A stretch of DNA of 64,000 bases from Mesodorylaimus sp. YZB2_4 (taxonomy: Eukaryota; Nematoda; Enoplea; Dorylaimida; Dorylaimidae): positions 372,001-436,000 of the forward strand of contig JASANH010000123.1 in assembly GCA_030248295.1 (NCBI GenBank), in the 5' to 3' direction. Each line of letters starts with the position of its first letter. Position 1 is the first letter of the stretch. The notes beneath the pieces are model-generated. The model made no database searches and was not told the DNA's origin. It was given only the letters and a program-made list of their open reading frames with translations. Position numbers and translations under genes: made by a program. Shown piece by piece: positions 32,584 through 43,292 of this stretch.

Positions 32584-35507
32584 TCACTGGGTCGAAGATG
32601 TTTCTTTTTCTTCTTGTACACTTGCCAACTCTTTACCACATAGAATAGAAGTTTTCGCGACAGTCGTTTTGTCAAACTCGTCATACTCTACTTTCACTCT
32701 CCCCGTGCGCAGATCGATGAAACTGATGGTTTGGAACCTGAACACAAATCAAAACGACTATAATATGAGACCATACTTTGCAAATGGGCCTGTCTGAAAC
32801 CACATTTTACCTGACCTACAGTATCTGCTGACATGGCCCCTATTCTGCTGCTGGTGGAGTTGGAGAGACCCGAAGGCGAGTTCAGTTTCATTCTGGCATC
32901 TTGCAATCATCAAAATTCAAGGTATATAAAATATAGTTTCAGATTTGGGTGCAAAAAGTTGATAGGCTAGTCCTTAGCTTAGAACAATTTTAAGCAGGCA
33001 TCAAACATGATCGATTTCCGTGCAAAAGGTGACTACTACACCTCAAGGTGACCTAACAGCACCTATAAGACTGTGTTTTCTGTTAGCCGTGCACTAGGTG
33101 TGGCTTGTGCAGTAAAAGGCCTTTTTGCTGCCCTCTGGCAGAAAAAGGCGGGTGATATGGCTAACTGAAGTGATCACTTGATGATAATTTGTGGAGTTAG
33201 CAAACCTCTCATCCAGTGCAGTGTCTCCCAAACCTGAAGGAAGACCCTGAAGGGGATTGGGTTTTTCAGTTAGCCGTGCACTAGTAAAATCATTTGCTGG
33301 CGGAGAAAAATGGGCTCGAGTAAATGGCATAGCTAACTGAAATGAGGGTAACTTGGGGTATAGCATAAACTTCGACGCTGCAGTATCTCCTGAACCTGAG
33401 TAGTAGTAAGCCTGTTCCACCTGAAGTGTACGGCTAACAGAAAAACATACAATCCTCAAGTTAGTGGACAAAACCCTGCTGCATCACAATTCAGAATCAA
33501 GCCAGCCCCACTACAGCCCACCTACCTGTGTCCCCACATAATCTCATTGGACAAGTAGGAAGTGCATGCCTGGACGGCCATGCCCGTCGACTCTTCGACA
33601 GCGTCTACCAGCACGATGATCTCCTTGTCACTGGCTTCCAATTCCTTCTTTCCATAACCACACAGGGCACTTTGTTCATCGATCGTATGTGTGACCAATG
33701 CGGGTCCTATGACGGCCACTTCATCACTGCACACCTTCAATGGCACCAGTCGAAACGAAACCATCTCCTGGTGGCCCAAATCTTCAACAGGCGACTTCTC
33801 AACTAGAAACATTCTTATCACCATTTGGACCACCACGTGATTAGCAGTAGTGGACAGACGGAAAGCAAAACAAAGGTGGCCAGTTTTTTCGTCTTGGTTG
33901 ATGACTGCGCGCTGACTGAAGACGAAGTTCCTCTTCGATTTTGATGGCCGCACCAATTTCGTGCAGATGATTGCGCATATGCAACCTTGCATCACTGCAC
34001 CAACAACGTACTGTATGGATAGGACTGTGACCAGGACAGGGCACGAGTCCGTCGGGTATCTGAAACGATTAGAGATCAGTTATCACACCTACGACGATAC
34101 TAAATGAATCTGGCTGCGAGTAAAATCTATGTTTCTCTGTTGGCCGTGCCACAAATCTATCCATTTTCCCTATATTAAACCAAAGTTAGAACTTTTATCG
34201 CTTATTAAAGACCGTTTGATGTAAAATGCAGCAGAGAAACCCGGCTAAGTGAAAAGTGTACATGGCTAACTATAAAACTGACCACGGCTAACTGAAAAAA
34301 ACGCTCATGGCTAACAGAAAACGTCCCTACGGCTAAATGGAGAAGTGTCCACAGGTAAGTGAAAAAGTGACCATGGCCATTTACCTATACCCATATCCAA
34401 TCGTCTGTTGACTCTCCACCGAGAACAGAAACATGTCTCCGAACCCATTCGCATTCGACACACACACTGGAGGCTGCTCTGTAGCCGCCCACGCTATCTC
34501 GGTCTCGTTCACATTCGATTCCAAACCAGTCGCTGTCCAACTGAAATCTCCATTACCAATGGCAATGCCGTAGTAGATAATAGCAAACATGGCCCATGTC
34601 GTCAAAAAGCACATACCCGACACCAGTATGATCCAAAACCAACTCAGTTCCATGAGCAGGAGGTAGCCACTTCTGAAAGAAGGAGTGCTGATAATCAGGA
34701 TTCCCCGCATATTACCCCAATGGCACGTAGGGCGCCTTCTTGCCCTCGCTTTCACAGGCGCAAATCAATTGCCTACACACTTGTCGCCCTGTCTGTACAA
34801 GCAGAAGCACTGGCGGGGGGGTGTATTCCACCGCATGGTATCTTTTATTAGAAGACGCAGGAACGGTAACCAAGTAACCAAGTAACAGGCGTAGGAGTAA
34901 GCCGGACAAAAACTCGGGGTGGGGCAAGGCAAGTCTTGGGAGCTTAGCTGAGTTTGAAACATCAACCTGAGGGTTGAAGTCCCCAGCCAACAGAGATAAA
35001 TAAACCATTTCACAGATCTTTTACAACACAAGATTTGAATTTCCCGTTTACGACAGTTCACATATATTAAAAGATCCTCACTTTAGCTTGCGCGTGCCCC
35101 GCTCTTGAACCGTTTTAAACAGAAGAACATCAACTTCTGACCAAAGTTTAACGCTGGATTTGAGCGGGAAATTCAAATTTTGCAATTTGAAATGGTTTTT
35201 AGTTCTCTTACATGCGGTTGCCCACTAGGCGCAAGGGTAACAGCAGGACTGTACATGGGCTAACTTTGATGGCGTCAGCACGACTGCTATTAGACCCATC
35301 TCAGGATCAGAGTCCACACCTGTAGAACCTCCTGGGTCCATAGAGAGGGTACATGTGGTCCACTTTCGATGATCCATCTTTCTCCACCAATCTGACAATC
35401 ACTTTTTCTTTGTCACCTCTGGCAATATGAGTCAACGAAAATCGTTTAGCATTGTTTAAAGTGCCTTTGATGAAAGTGGACAAGTCGACTTCCGATTTCT
35501 CAATCAT
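32584..35507 (-). CDS. Inward-rectifier potassium channel (Kir), copy 1
   Basis: Four exons: 35507-35320, 34672-34385, 34059-33526 and 32737-32584; all introns interrupt a codon after its second base. Total 387 residues. The N-terminal domain ends at a slide helix before TM1 (LSWFWIILVSGMCFLTTWAM). The pore loop has TIGYGYR, and conserved outer cysteines flank it (PPVC...DSCP). TM2 is VLVTVLSIQYVVGAVMQGC, followed by the basic PIP2-contact region (KLVRPSKSK), an Ig-like cytoplasmic domain (THTIDEQSALCGYGKKEL, SYLSNEIMWGHRF) and a short tail. The position equal to the Kir2.1 rectification Asp (in TM2) is Gln. It forms tetrameric K+ channels in the plasma membrane. The introns contain MITE family 1 copies. 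Confidence 0.93.
33076..33170. mobile_element. MITE family 1 copy (CTGTTAGCCGTGC ends)
   Basis: Ends TTTTCTGTTAGCCGTGCAC and GATATGGCTAACTGAAG, inside Kir copy 1 intron 3. A second short copy (TTTTTCAGTTAGCCGTGCAC...ATAGCTAACTGAAA) is at 33262-33343. Confidence 0.75.
34228..34375. repeat. Tandem series of CGGCTAACTGAAA half-sites
   Basis: About five units of 27-33 bp, each with a CGGCTAA- or TGGCTAAC-type word followed by GAAAA and a short spacer, within Kir copy 1 intron 2. They look like repeated MITE family 1 ends. Confidence 0.7.
34903..34985. repeat. Dispersed repeat (GGGTTGATGTTTCAGC family), inverted copy
   Basis: GCAAGTCTTGGGAGCTTAGC and GAAACATCAACCTGAGGG are the reverse complement of the copies at 31800 and 51605. 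It lies in Kir copy 1 intron 1. Confidence 0.6.
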
Positions 35508-36189
35508 AATGAAGTCTGTTTTCGATGACCGAGGTTAATCCTCTTCAAAATAACCCGTCTTGGCGACTCACGACTTTGAGTCTTAGCTCGTTTGAGCCAG
35601 GAGGTTATCTCAGCACACCAGTTCCATCCAAGCTTGCATCAAGCAAGAATCCTTGTCTGCACAGTCTCAACCAGCACTCGTGTTAACTCGAGCACCATCA
35701 AACTAATTTGAAGAACTTAAGGCGGAGTCATACCTCAACTCCCGCTCGAGTGTTTGTCTTTCGAACTTGGTACACGTTTTCCGTATATTTTGTACAACAA
35801 AAAAAAGAACAAGTCCTTTGTTGAAGGCCAGACAATGATGACATTGGCTGACGAATTACAAACTTAACTCTTGACGTTTTTACATCAGGAATGACAGGCT
35901 AAGAGAGTACGTTGAACCTCGCACAAACTGACACGGTCTGCATTCGGAATCCTGTTCCAGGTTGCAAGCTTTGATATCACTTTTGAGCATCGTCTATAGC
36001 AGACCTGTGCAAAAAGCAAAAAAAACAAGAAAATATTTCTCAAAATATGGTATGGGGGATTAGCCAATATTTGCTATCTTGTCACTCACACTGAAATTTT
36101 TCAAGTGTTTTGAACACTAAATGTCAAATTTTATGTCCACTTGACATCCAAACATTCAACAAGCATGTTTCAAATTTTGTCTAAGGAAA
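35508..36189. other. 5' flank of Kir copy 1; nothing recognised
   Basis: No exon or RNA gene seen. Confidence 0.5.
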
Positions 36190-36472
36190 CCTATGTCTGA
36201 AACTATATTTTACACACCTTGGAAAGTCGCGTGCATTTCTATTCTAGTCCAGTGAAGCCACGCGACGGGACAGGACGAGAAGTGCCCAAAAAGCCAGGAC
36301 AATGTAAAGTGCCGCTCCTGCCCGTATGAGTAAAATGTACTTTCAGTTTTCACTTCAAATGGTTGACGAACAGGGTAAATCGCCTGCAGGAAAATGATTC
36401 ACAGAAGGGCCAGAGTCAAAAGATTTTGTATGGCACATTCTCTCCACGGTGAGTAAAATATAGTTTCAGGTT
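36190..36472. mobile_element. MITE family 2 copy (CTGAAACTATATTTTAC ends)
   Basis: Left end ATGTCTGAAACTATATTTTA; right end GAGTAAAATATAGTTTCAGG. A further half-copy ends near 36597. Another full copy is at 43594-43913. Confidence 0.75.
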
Positions 36473-36654
36473 TGTCTGTCTGTCTGTTTACTGTAATGCG
36501 GACCCCCTGAAGGCAAACGATCAACAGAAGGGTCAGGATGTGAAATTAGTTGATATGGCGCATTTTTTTCCATGTTGAGAAACATATAGTTTCATGTTTT
36601 ACGCAGAACGAATCGTCTGGAGTCCTTACACATCCTGTTTACCCTTTTGCTATT

Positions 36655-37180
36655 GCTATTGCTATTGCTATTGCTATATTTCGGTAGCCAAGCACTTTAA
36701 AGCGCACTCCAAGGGCACCGCACACTAGGATTATACATTGAACATGCAGAGGCGTGAAGAGGAAGGCATGAAAAGCGTGAGTTAATCAACCTCTGATAAA
36801 AAGACTCGCTTTAAACTTTTCAAAGGGACCGAGTGCAATATCTTCGTATATTCGGTTCCACTGGGCTATTGCGGAGTATAAAAAACTCTGCTTGAAAGTT
36901 CTGACGAGGCAGTGGCAAAATAAGATGGTGACTTTGGACATGTCGGCTGCTTGCCCGTTGTCGATCTTGAGTATGAATGAACACTCGATTTGGGTAAAAT
37001 GCCAGTCCATGATAATATTTGTAAAACTTAACAAGCTTCAACTTATCTCGGCGTTGTTGCAATGGAATCAGATTCGAGGCCTTTAACGCTTCCTTGTAAT
37101 CCACAGTCCAACTGTTCATTATTGACCGGACAGCCAGTTTCTGAGATTTTTCTAAGTCATCGATTAGGCCGCTTTGAGTC
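36655..37180 (-). mobile_element. 5'-truncated LINE (non-LTR retrotransposon) fragment with 3' tail
   Basis: Minus strand reads LIDDLEKSQKLAVRSIM, then YKEALKASNLIPLQQRRDKL and FYKYYHGLAF, and after a frameshift FLYSAIAQWNRIYEDI and FEKFKASLF. This is the usual C-terminal region of LINE reverse transcriptases ('LEKVQ..A.R', 'LIPL..RR', 'WN.LP'). The 3' UTR ends GTGCGCTTTAAAGTGCTTGG CTACC followed by (ATAGCA)n. Nonfunctional. Confidence 0.8.
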
Positions 37181-37637
37181 GGGGCCTGTCATGAGCTCAT
37201 GCGCGCACCCTAACCATACCTCTTCCCATCACCTTTTCCACATCATGGTCGGCAAACTCGTATCTTTTCTTCAAACTAGTTCTTTCACGCTGCGTCATTC
37301 TGGCATGAATCCATCCTATGAATGCGACTCAGATCGTAAAATTTCGTGCGCCTAAGACCGCAGCTTCAAAGACGTTTGCGCGCCTTCCAAACATGATATG
37401 TGCGAACCGTACTAGTCCATTCGCCTGTGCGTGGCTGGCATCCAAGAACGATGGCATTGTAGTCGGAGCTTCAAGTGTATCTCCACCAAGCAATCCTTCC
37501 TGCATAATATCTTTTACAGTCATTCAAATCGAGACCTTTCAAGCTGTCACTTTCCTTTTACCATTCCCAAGTCGAGCCTTCACGCGGGTCGACTGTTTGT
37601 GCTTACGGTTAGTAATAAGTCGATCCAACATCTATTC

Positions 37638-37805
37638 ATGCTAGGAGACTCAAACATGCATTTATCAGTGACTGATTGGACGTCGATTGGTCTGACTGTC
37701 ATTTTGATCATTATCATTGTTTTCCTGTGCGTGATCAGTTATTGTGGAAGAAATATTTTATTTCCTAGAAATGGTCAAAATCAACCTTTATTGGAAAGAG
37801 TTTAA
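37638..37805 (+). CDS. Putative single-pass micropeptide or last exon of a small TM protein
   Basis: ATG at 37638 gives 55 residues: a polar start (MLGDSNMHLSVTDW), one strong TM helix (SIGLTVILIIIIVFLCVISY) and a polar tail (NQPLLERV). A splice-acceptor-like CTAG also lies just after the ATG (37641-37644), so this may instead be a terminal exon. Family not recognised. Confidence 0.4.
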   Translation: MLGDSNMHLSVTDWTSIGLTVILIIIIVFLCVISYCGRNILFPRNGQNQPLLERV

Positions 37806-38899
37806 TGACGATTCGACCATTTGAGAAACTTCAAAGATAAATTTTGGCTTTAGCTGTTTTGAAAATGATATTGATAAGAAGTCAATGATTATTGGATGAC
37901 AAAAGGGGTACATGTGGCGAGTTTTGTTTTTTGTATATGTTCTATCTAACTGTACCAATTCATGGGTCAATGCTTTATACAGGTACCTGTTTGGCAAACT
38001 CTGATTGCATAGTCATGCCTTACATGAGCTTTACTTAAAACTTTTTGTTTTGGCGCCTGCGTCTTGACCAAGCATCACAATAACCTTTCTGAAACCACAC
38101 TAAGGGCTCGCCATTTCTGGTGCGGGTAGTCTTAAGATGGGAAAACTACTGTATTCGTTCTGACGTAAAGCAAAGGTGACAAGAATTTTCAGATTTCAAA
38201 AACGTTGCAGCGGTGCGATGGAAGGAAGGGGACATGACATGACACGCTACTAGAGCAGAGCACATGCTAACAACCAGATGCTTGATGCAGATTCCTCACG
38301 TCAGAGTATACAGGCAAATGAGGGGAAGGAAGCGCGGGAAAATTAAAATTTGAAGTCTAAATGTATATTTCGAATGACATTATGCAATGAATTTCACCAA
38401 GATTTGCAAGGCAACTACGAGTGTTAGAAATTTTTACGTGATGTCTTTTTGCATGTAGTCCTTCAGCAGAATCATAGTCAGGATAGACAGACGGAGGCTA
38501 TTTCATATGCGCCAGCGAAAAATTAATAAAAAATAGCACAAAGGCGCGAAATTCAAATTTTGACCAAGGGGTTAAAATGAGGTTTACCAAAAAGCTACGT
38601 TTTAGTCTTACTGTAACACCCGTACCTAAACTTGGTGTTATCAGAGGAATAACGCTGCCAGTTGCTTCAATAGTGCATCTACAAAGCACAACTACAGACA
38701 CGTGACCACTTGGATATCTTCCCACAAATATCAAAATATCTGGGCGGGCACAGATAACTGTGCATACCTAATCCTTATCATTTTTATTTACAGTACACAA
38801 GTGATAGGCCCGCTGTGCCAACTACTGCACCAGTCACCTGGCTATGAGGTTGGCGAGCGACGTTATTCAATCTCGTGCCGACATTACTTTCCAATGTTG
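37806..38899. other. No gene seen
   Basis: Contains the 3' flank of Kir copy 2 and AT-rich sequence with a GCGCGAAATTCAAATTTTG arm of MITE family 3 near 38545. Confidence 0.5.
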
Positions 38900-41615
38900 C
38901 TACTGGCAGCTCCTTCTCTTTCCTCTCAGCAATTCGTCCAACTTTCTTTGCGACACAGTTGGCGTATCCACGTGGCACATGCTTTCGAACTCGCCGTAAT
39001 GCACTTTTACTTTGCTTTGATGCTTGCCAATGAAATTCATTGGTTGGAATCTGAAATAAGTGCAGTCAGACACTGTGGCTAGAGCGTTTCTGAACTTGAC
39101 TTTTACGCATATGCAAGTCCTGACACTTTCTGGGCCACCATTGCTTGCTTATGGCCACACTGCCCCTGTGCCATGGTGCTACATTACCTCGGGCAAAAGT
39201 CAGATTAGAGAAAAGGTCAGACGCAGTGGATACAGTTTCTCAAACTGACATTTACGCATATGCAGGCTTTGTGACACTTTCAGGATTAAGATGGATTCTA
39301 GTGGCACTGTGGCAATATGCCACAGTCCCACAGCGCCACATAAACATGGGTAAAAGCCAGTTCGAGACAAGAGGTAGGCTAGTCGAAGGGCACTAACGTC
39401 AAGAAAAACTTACTTGCGTCCCCACAAAATCTCATTGGGCAAATACGAAGTTCTCGTCTGAGCCGTTAGACCAGTGGCTTCGACACTACCTTCGACCAAG
39501 GCGATGATCTCGAAGTCACCTCTTTCCAAATCCATCCTACTGTAGCCATATAAGGGACTGGTCTCATCGATGACATGCGTGATCAATGATGGCCACAAAA
39601 GTAACATGGAGTTGCTACCATTGGCTTGACCCACACTCATATGGATCAGTCGAAATCCGAACATTTCTTCCGCCGAGTTCCACACCCTCTTCTTCTCCAC
39701 GAAATACATTCTTACAGCCAGATTGTTCAGGTGGTTGCCAGCAACGTCTGAGACACGTAGTACCAGGCACAAGTTACCGTCGGCATTTTGATTGATAACT
39801 GCGTTGTGACTGAACACCACTGCCTCACCACGTCCCTTCGGCCGCACAAGACGGGCCCACACAATACCGCAGATGCAGCCTTGTACGACGGCCCCAACCA
39901 CCATTTGAATGTAGGAGAAGACCAGTACCCAGGGGCAATCGACATTCGGGTACCTGAAAGACACAAGGATGGTTTTTAGTAGGGATACAGATCAAATCAG
40001 GTTATCAGCTATCATCAGTCATATTTGCGCATGTACGTAGTTTCCCGCCAAAACATTTGAATTTTTCACCTTGCTTATATCAGCGAATGTAAGAAATGTC
40101 ATATCTGGGTGTGCTTGCAGGTTACTTCAACACTTTGACATGTCAGTTGCTGTTAAAAATTGGTTTCTGGTGGCAGTGCTGCATCGTGATATCTTAAAGT
40201 GCAGCGACTACAGTGACAGTACAAGGGTAGGTGCAGCATACAATGTACGGTACAGTGCGTCATACCTACAGCACTGTACCCTGGTTGGTCGTGGCCCAGC
40301 GGTAGGCGTCTGCCTTTCACGCTGGGTACGCACTTACAGGGGCGGGTTCGACTCCCTCTTGGGTAAAAAATGTTTGTCGAAGGTTTTCCATAGCCCTTGA
40401 GTGCGATGTATGGTGCTTGGCTATGGATAAAATATGGGATGATATGACATGGCATCTATTTGAAGCATGGCACGCAGCACACTTGGCCACACCCATGGTG
40501 CAAATCCAGCATGCAGCTACTGTGCGGCTACCAGCATATCAAGGATACAGCGTGACTTCAATACCTAATAAGGGCCTGATTACAGTCTGGTGCACGCACG
40601 CCTGTCGAAATGCGTTTTTGCGCCTACGCCGCTTTCAGCCACTTTTTCTCAAACTCTTTAGTGATAACGAGGATTCATGTCAGCGACAATTTTATACAGA
40701 GTGTGCTCTAAGGACCAGTTTGTTTTGCTTTTACTGCTTATACTGTATTAAGTTTACAACAAATTCTTTTAATTTAGATCGCAAAAATTTATGAAAAGGT
40801 AAGATCAGAACTGAAAACAAAAAATCAAGCCTCGAAGTTGTATCTGCTTGATAGAGCACATTTTTCCCCACAAAGTTGTCGTTGACGTCAACTTAGGTTA
40901 TCGCTGAAAATTTCGAGAAAAATTGCCTGCGACTTTGGCTATCACGACAGGGAGCTACTGACTATAATTAGGCCCTAGCTGTCTTTTTCAGCTAACTCGC
41001 AGTCATTGATATTAAATACAGCATATGTGCTCGGTGTATAGTCAAGTGTTGCTCTAGTATAACATGGGTCTAGCGCAGAAACTAACCTCACGCAAGCAGC
41101 CACCTGACCTCAAGCAGGTCTTATTACCTGAATCCATATCCGACCGTTGTCTGAGTCTCGACCGAAAACATTAACAGTTCCGCGTATCCTCTAGCATTAG
41201 TAACGCATGGTAGCCTGGCCTCGGTCCCATTCTCCGCCACATCAAAATCACCGTTCGCATATGCCACAGCGTAATAGATAAGTGCAAAGAGACACCACGT
41301 GAATGGGAAGCAAAGTGCTGAGCCCAGGAATATCCAACGCCATTTCATTTGTAAGAAAATATAAAATGAGTCTCTGAAACAAGTATAAGTAACTTATAGA
41401 TGCTCAAAACGTCATAAAGTTGAAAACTACTTGAATCTTTCCAATAAGCCGTGGGGAGGGTCCAAATGTTCCACGTGGTAAGTGCCATCTTTATTGACCA
41501 ATCGGGATACAACTTTCGACCGATCGTGGGCGGGGAAAATTGAAAATCGTTTAGACACGTGCTTCACTCCATTCTCCGCCGATTTGGCCAAATTTATTTC
41601 CACTTTTTCCGTCAT
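38900..41615 (-). CDS. Inward-rectifier potassium channel (Kir), copy 2
   Basis: Four exons: 41615-41431, 41373-41128, 39953-39414 and 39050-38900, with the same three phase-2 introns as copy 1; 373 residues. ATG at 41615 (the in-frame codons upstream offer no ATG). TM1 is WRWIFLGSALCFPFTWCLFA, the pore TVGYGFR, TM2 WVLVFSYIQMVVGAVVQGC, then ARLVRPKGRG and the cytoplasmic domain (GYSRMDLERGDFEI, SYLPNEILWGRKF). The TM2 rectification position is again Gln. The C-terminus (about 50 residues after the last junction) is basic (LRGKRRSCQ). It is a tandem paralog of copy 1, same strand, about 3.4 kb upstream of it in transcription direction. Confidence 0.93.
39081..39390. repeat. Two tandem units of about 155 bp
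   Basis: TTTTACGCATATGCAAGTCC...CTTTCTGG recurs as TTTACGCATATGCAGGC...CTTTCAGG, with GTGGCACTGTGG-type continuations. Lies in Kir copy 2 intron 3. Confidence 0.55.
40284..40455 (+). mobile_element. tRNA-derived SINE copy 3 (best head)
   Basis: A box TGGCCCAGCGG, anticodon-arm TCTGCCTTTCACGC (identical to tRNA-Glu(UUC)), B box GGGTTCGACTCC, body, and 3' end GTGCGATGTATGGTGCTTGG then (ATGACAT)-like repeats. It lies in Kir copy 2 intron 2. Confidence 0.88.
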
Positions 41616-41641
41616 CTTCAACGCACCCTGTGATCACTCTA

Positions 41642-41826
41642 TTTTCGTGTTAGCCGTGTATTCAAGAGGTGATTATTCTCTTAGTTAAGGACCAGTGGGG
41701 ATACACAAGGGCAAAAAGACTAAGGAATTCAAATTTAATTGTGGCAGTTTTTCATGACATGCGCCTTTCCTTTGCTACTTCCTAACAAAATCGAGTATTT
41801 TTCAATTGCACGGCTAACACAATAAC
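41642..41826. mobile_element. MITE family 1 copy
   Basis: Ends TTTTCGTGTTAGCCGTGTA and TGCACGGCTAACACAATAA, immediately upstream of Kir copy 2. Confidence 0.75.
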
Positions 41827-42521
41827 ACTGTTTATACAAGGTGACTACTTCAAAGTTACCTCGTTGGGCGTGAACAATGCTGAAATAATTTGCATTTGTA
41901 TGCGCCACAGTTAAGTAGCCTTGAGGTGTTTATCCTCCAGTCCCATAATACTTACTGCATAAAGTTTGTAAGTCACGCGTCTAATCCCAGATTCGAACCC
42001 TTAGTACCACTGGCAAATGCCTGCTAACTGACACGGCTTCCTTTTTATCTCAATCTTCCTCAAATAGAGCTCAATAACGCAACTGATGATAAGATAAGAA
42101 TAATAAGGTACTTTATCGAGCTACTCTGTGCTAGCATTTGCCATTTTTCGACCTGGCATGTCAGACCTGTGACATGTTAGGCTCTTACGTGTGTATTAGG
42201 AGGGCACAGAAGTCAGATATGTTATGCAGAGGGTATGGGTCGAAGCCCGTATCGGCCGATGCTATGCAACGAGGTCTATGGAATGCCCGTTATCAGTGGC
42301 CTGCTGTTTACTGGGTTCCCATGCCTCGTGCGAGCTGTGATGGATTCTGACGCAATAAACACGCCTCGACGTGATTTATAGCTTGCTAGGATGCACCTGT
42401 AGAATTCTCCTGCTTCGGTGGCACGAGTTTAATGAGTGATAAAAACACTGGATTTTTCTGAAACAAGACTCAACAAGGCACTGTTCGCCTTCAGACTGGG
42501 TTTTTGTGGTTCCTAACCTTT

Positions 42522-42679
42522 GTTTTCTGTTAACCGTGCATCACACAGCAGAAAATTTTCTGGGCTAGTAGGGATACTGTGAAAATTGGCACTATGACAA
42601 ATAATGTTTCAGCAGGTCAGTCGTCTTCTGCAGAGAAAATTACACACATGGAACTTTTCCTGCACGGCTAACAGAAAAA
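42522..42679. mobile_element. MITE family 1 copy, about 158 bp
   Basis: Ends GTTTTCTGTTAACCGTGCA and TGCACGGCTAACAGAAAAAC. Adjacent sister copy at 42709-42866. Confidence 0.85.
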
Positions 42680-42708
42680 CAAAACACCCACATTCGACCC
42701 CTGCACCG

Positions 42709-42866
42709 TTTTATGTTAGCCGTGCGTCACAGCAGCAAATTTTCTGGGGAATCAGTGACACTTTAAAAAGTGACACTATAATAAATCATTTTTAGGGCAT
42801 CAATCGTTTCCTGCATACAAAATGACTAAATCGTACACAGAAGTTTACTGCACGGCTAACAAGAAG
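42709..42866. mobile_element. MITE family 1 copy, sister of 42522-42679
   Basis: Ends TTTTATGTTAGCCGTGCGTC and CTGCACGGCTAACAAGAAG. The interior is alignable with the neighbour (AGCAAATTTTCTGG, GTGACACT). Confidence 0.85.
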
Positions 42867-43292
42867 ACTCACCCCACACAGTGGACGTCTAAACATGATT
42901 GCTTGCCCTTAGAAGACCCAACAGGCACCTAGTCCACACCCTTCCTAAAAAAAGCTCTTCCATCAGTGTCTTTCTAAATCTCTCAGGGCATAGCAAAGTT
43001 CAAAAAACAAACCTTTAGTACTGATAAACCCTAACTTTCACATTTCTCCGCTCAGGCCGCGCAAAAAAACTTTTGAACTTACGACTCTGCACTGCAAGAC
43101 TTTGGATGCTAGACTTTGTACAACGAAAACTAGTCGCGGCAGATGTGCCCCCTTTGAATCCTAATTTCCTAGGCCTTCACACTAGGATGCGAGAAATGAG
43201 GTCGCGCCGCGCCAGTCGACCAGGCACTCTTCCCAGAAGTGTCTGGCACCGACAGAGTGACGATACAGGTAGCCATAGTTGCATGGTTGACC

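Noticed and set aside
33528..33806. Plus-strand ORF over Kir copy 1 exon 3
   Set aside because: Shadow of the minus-strand channel exon.
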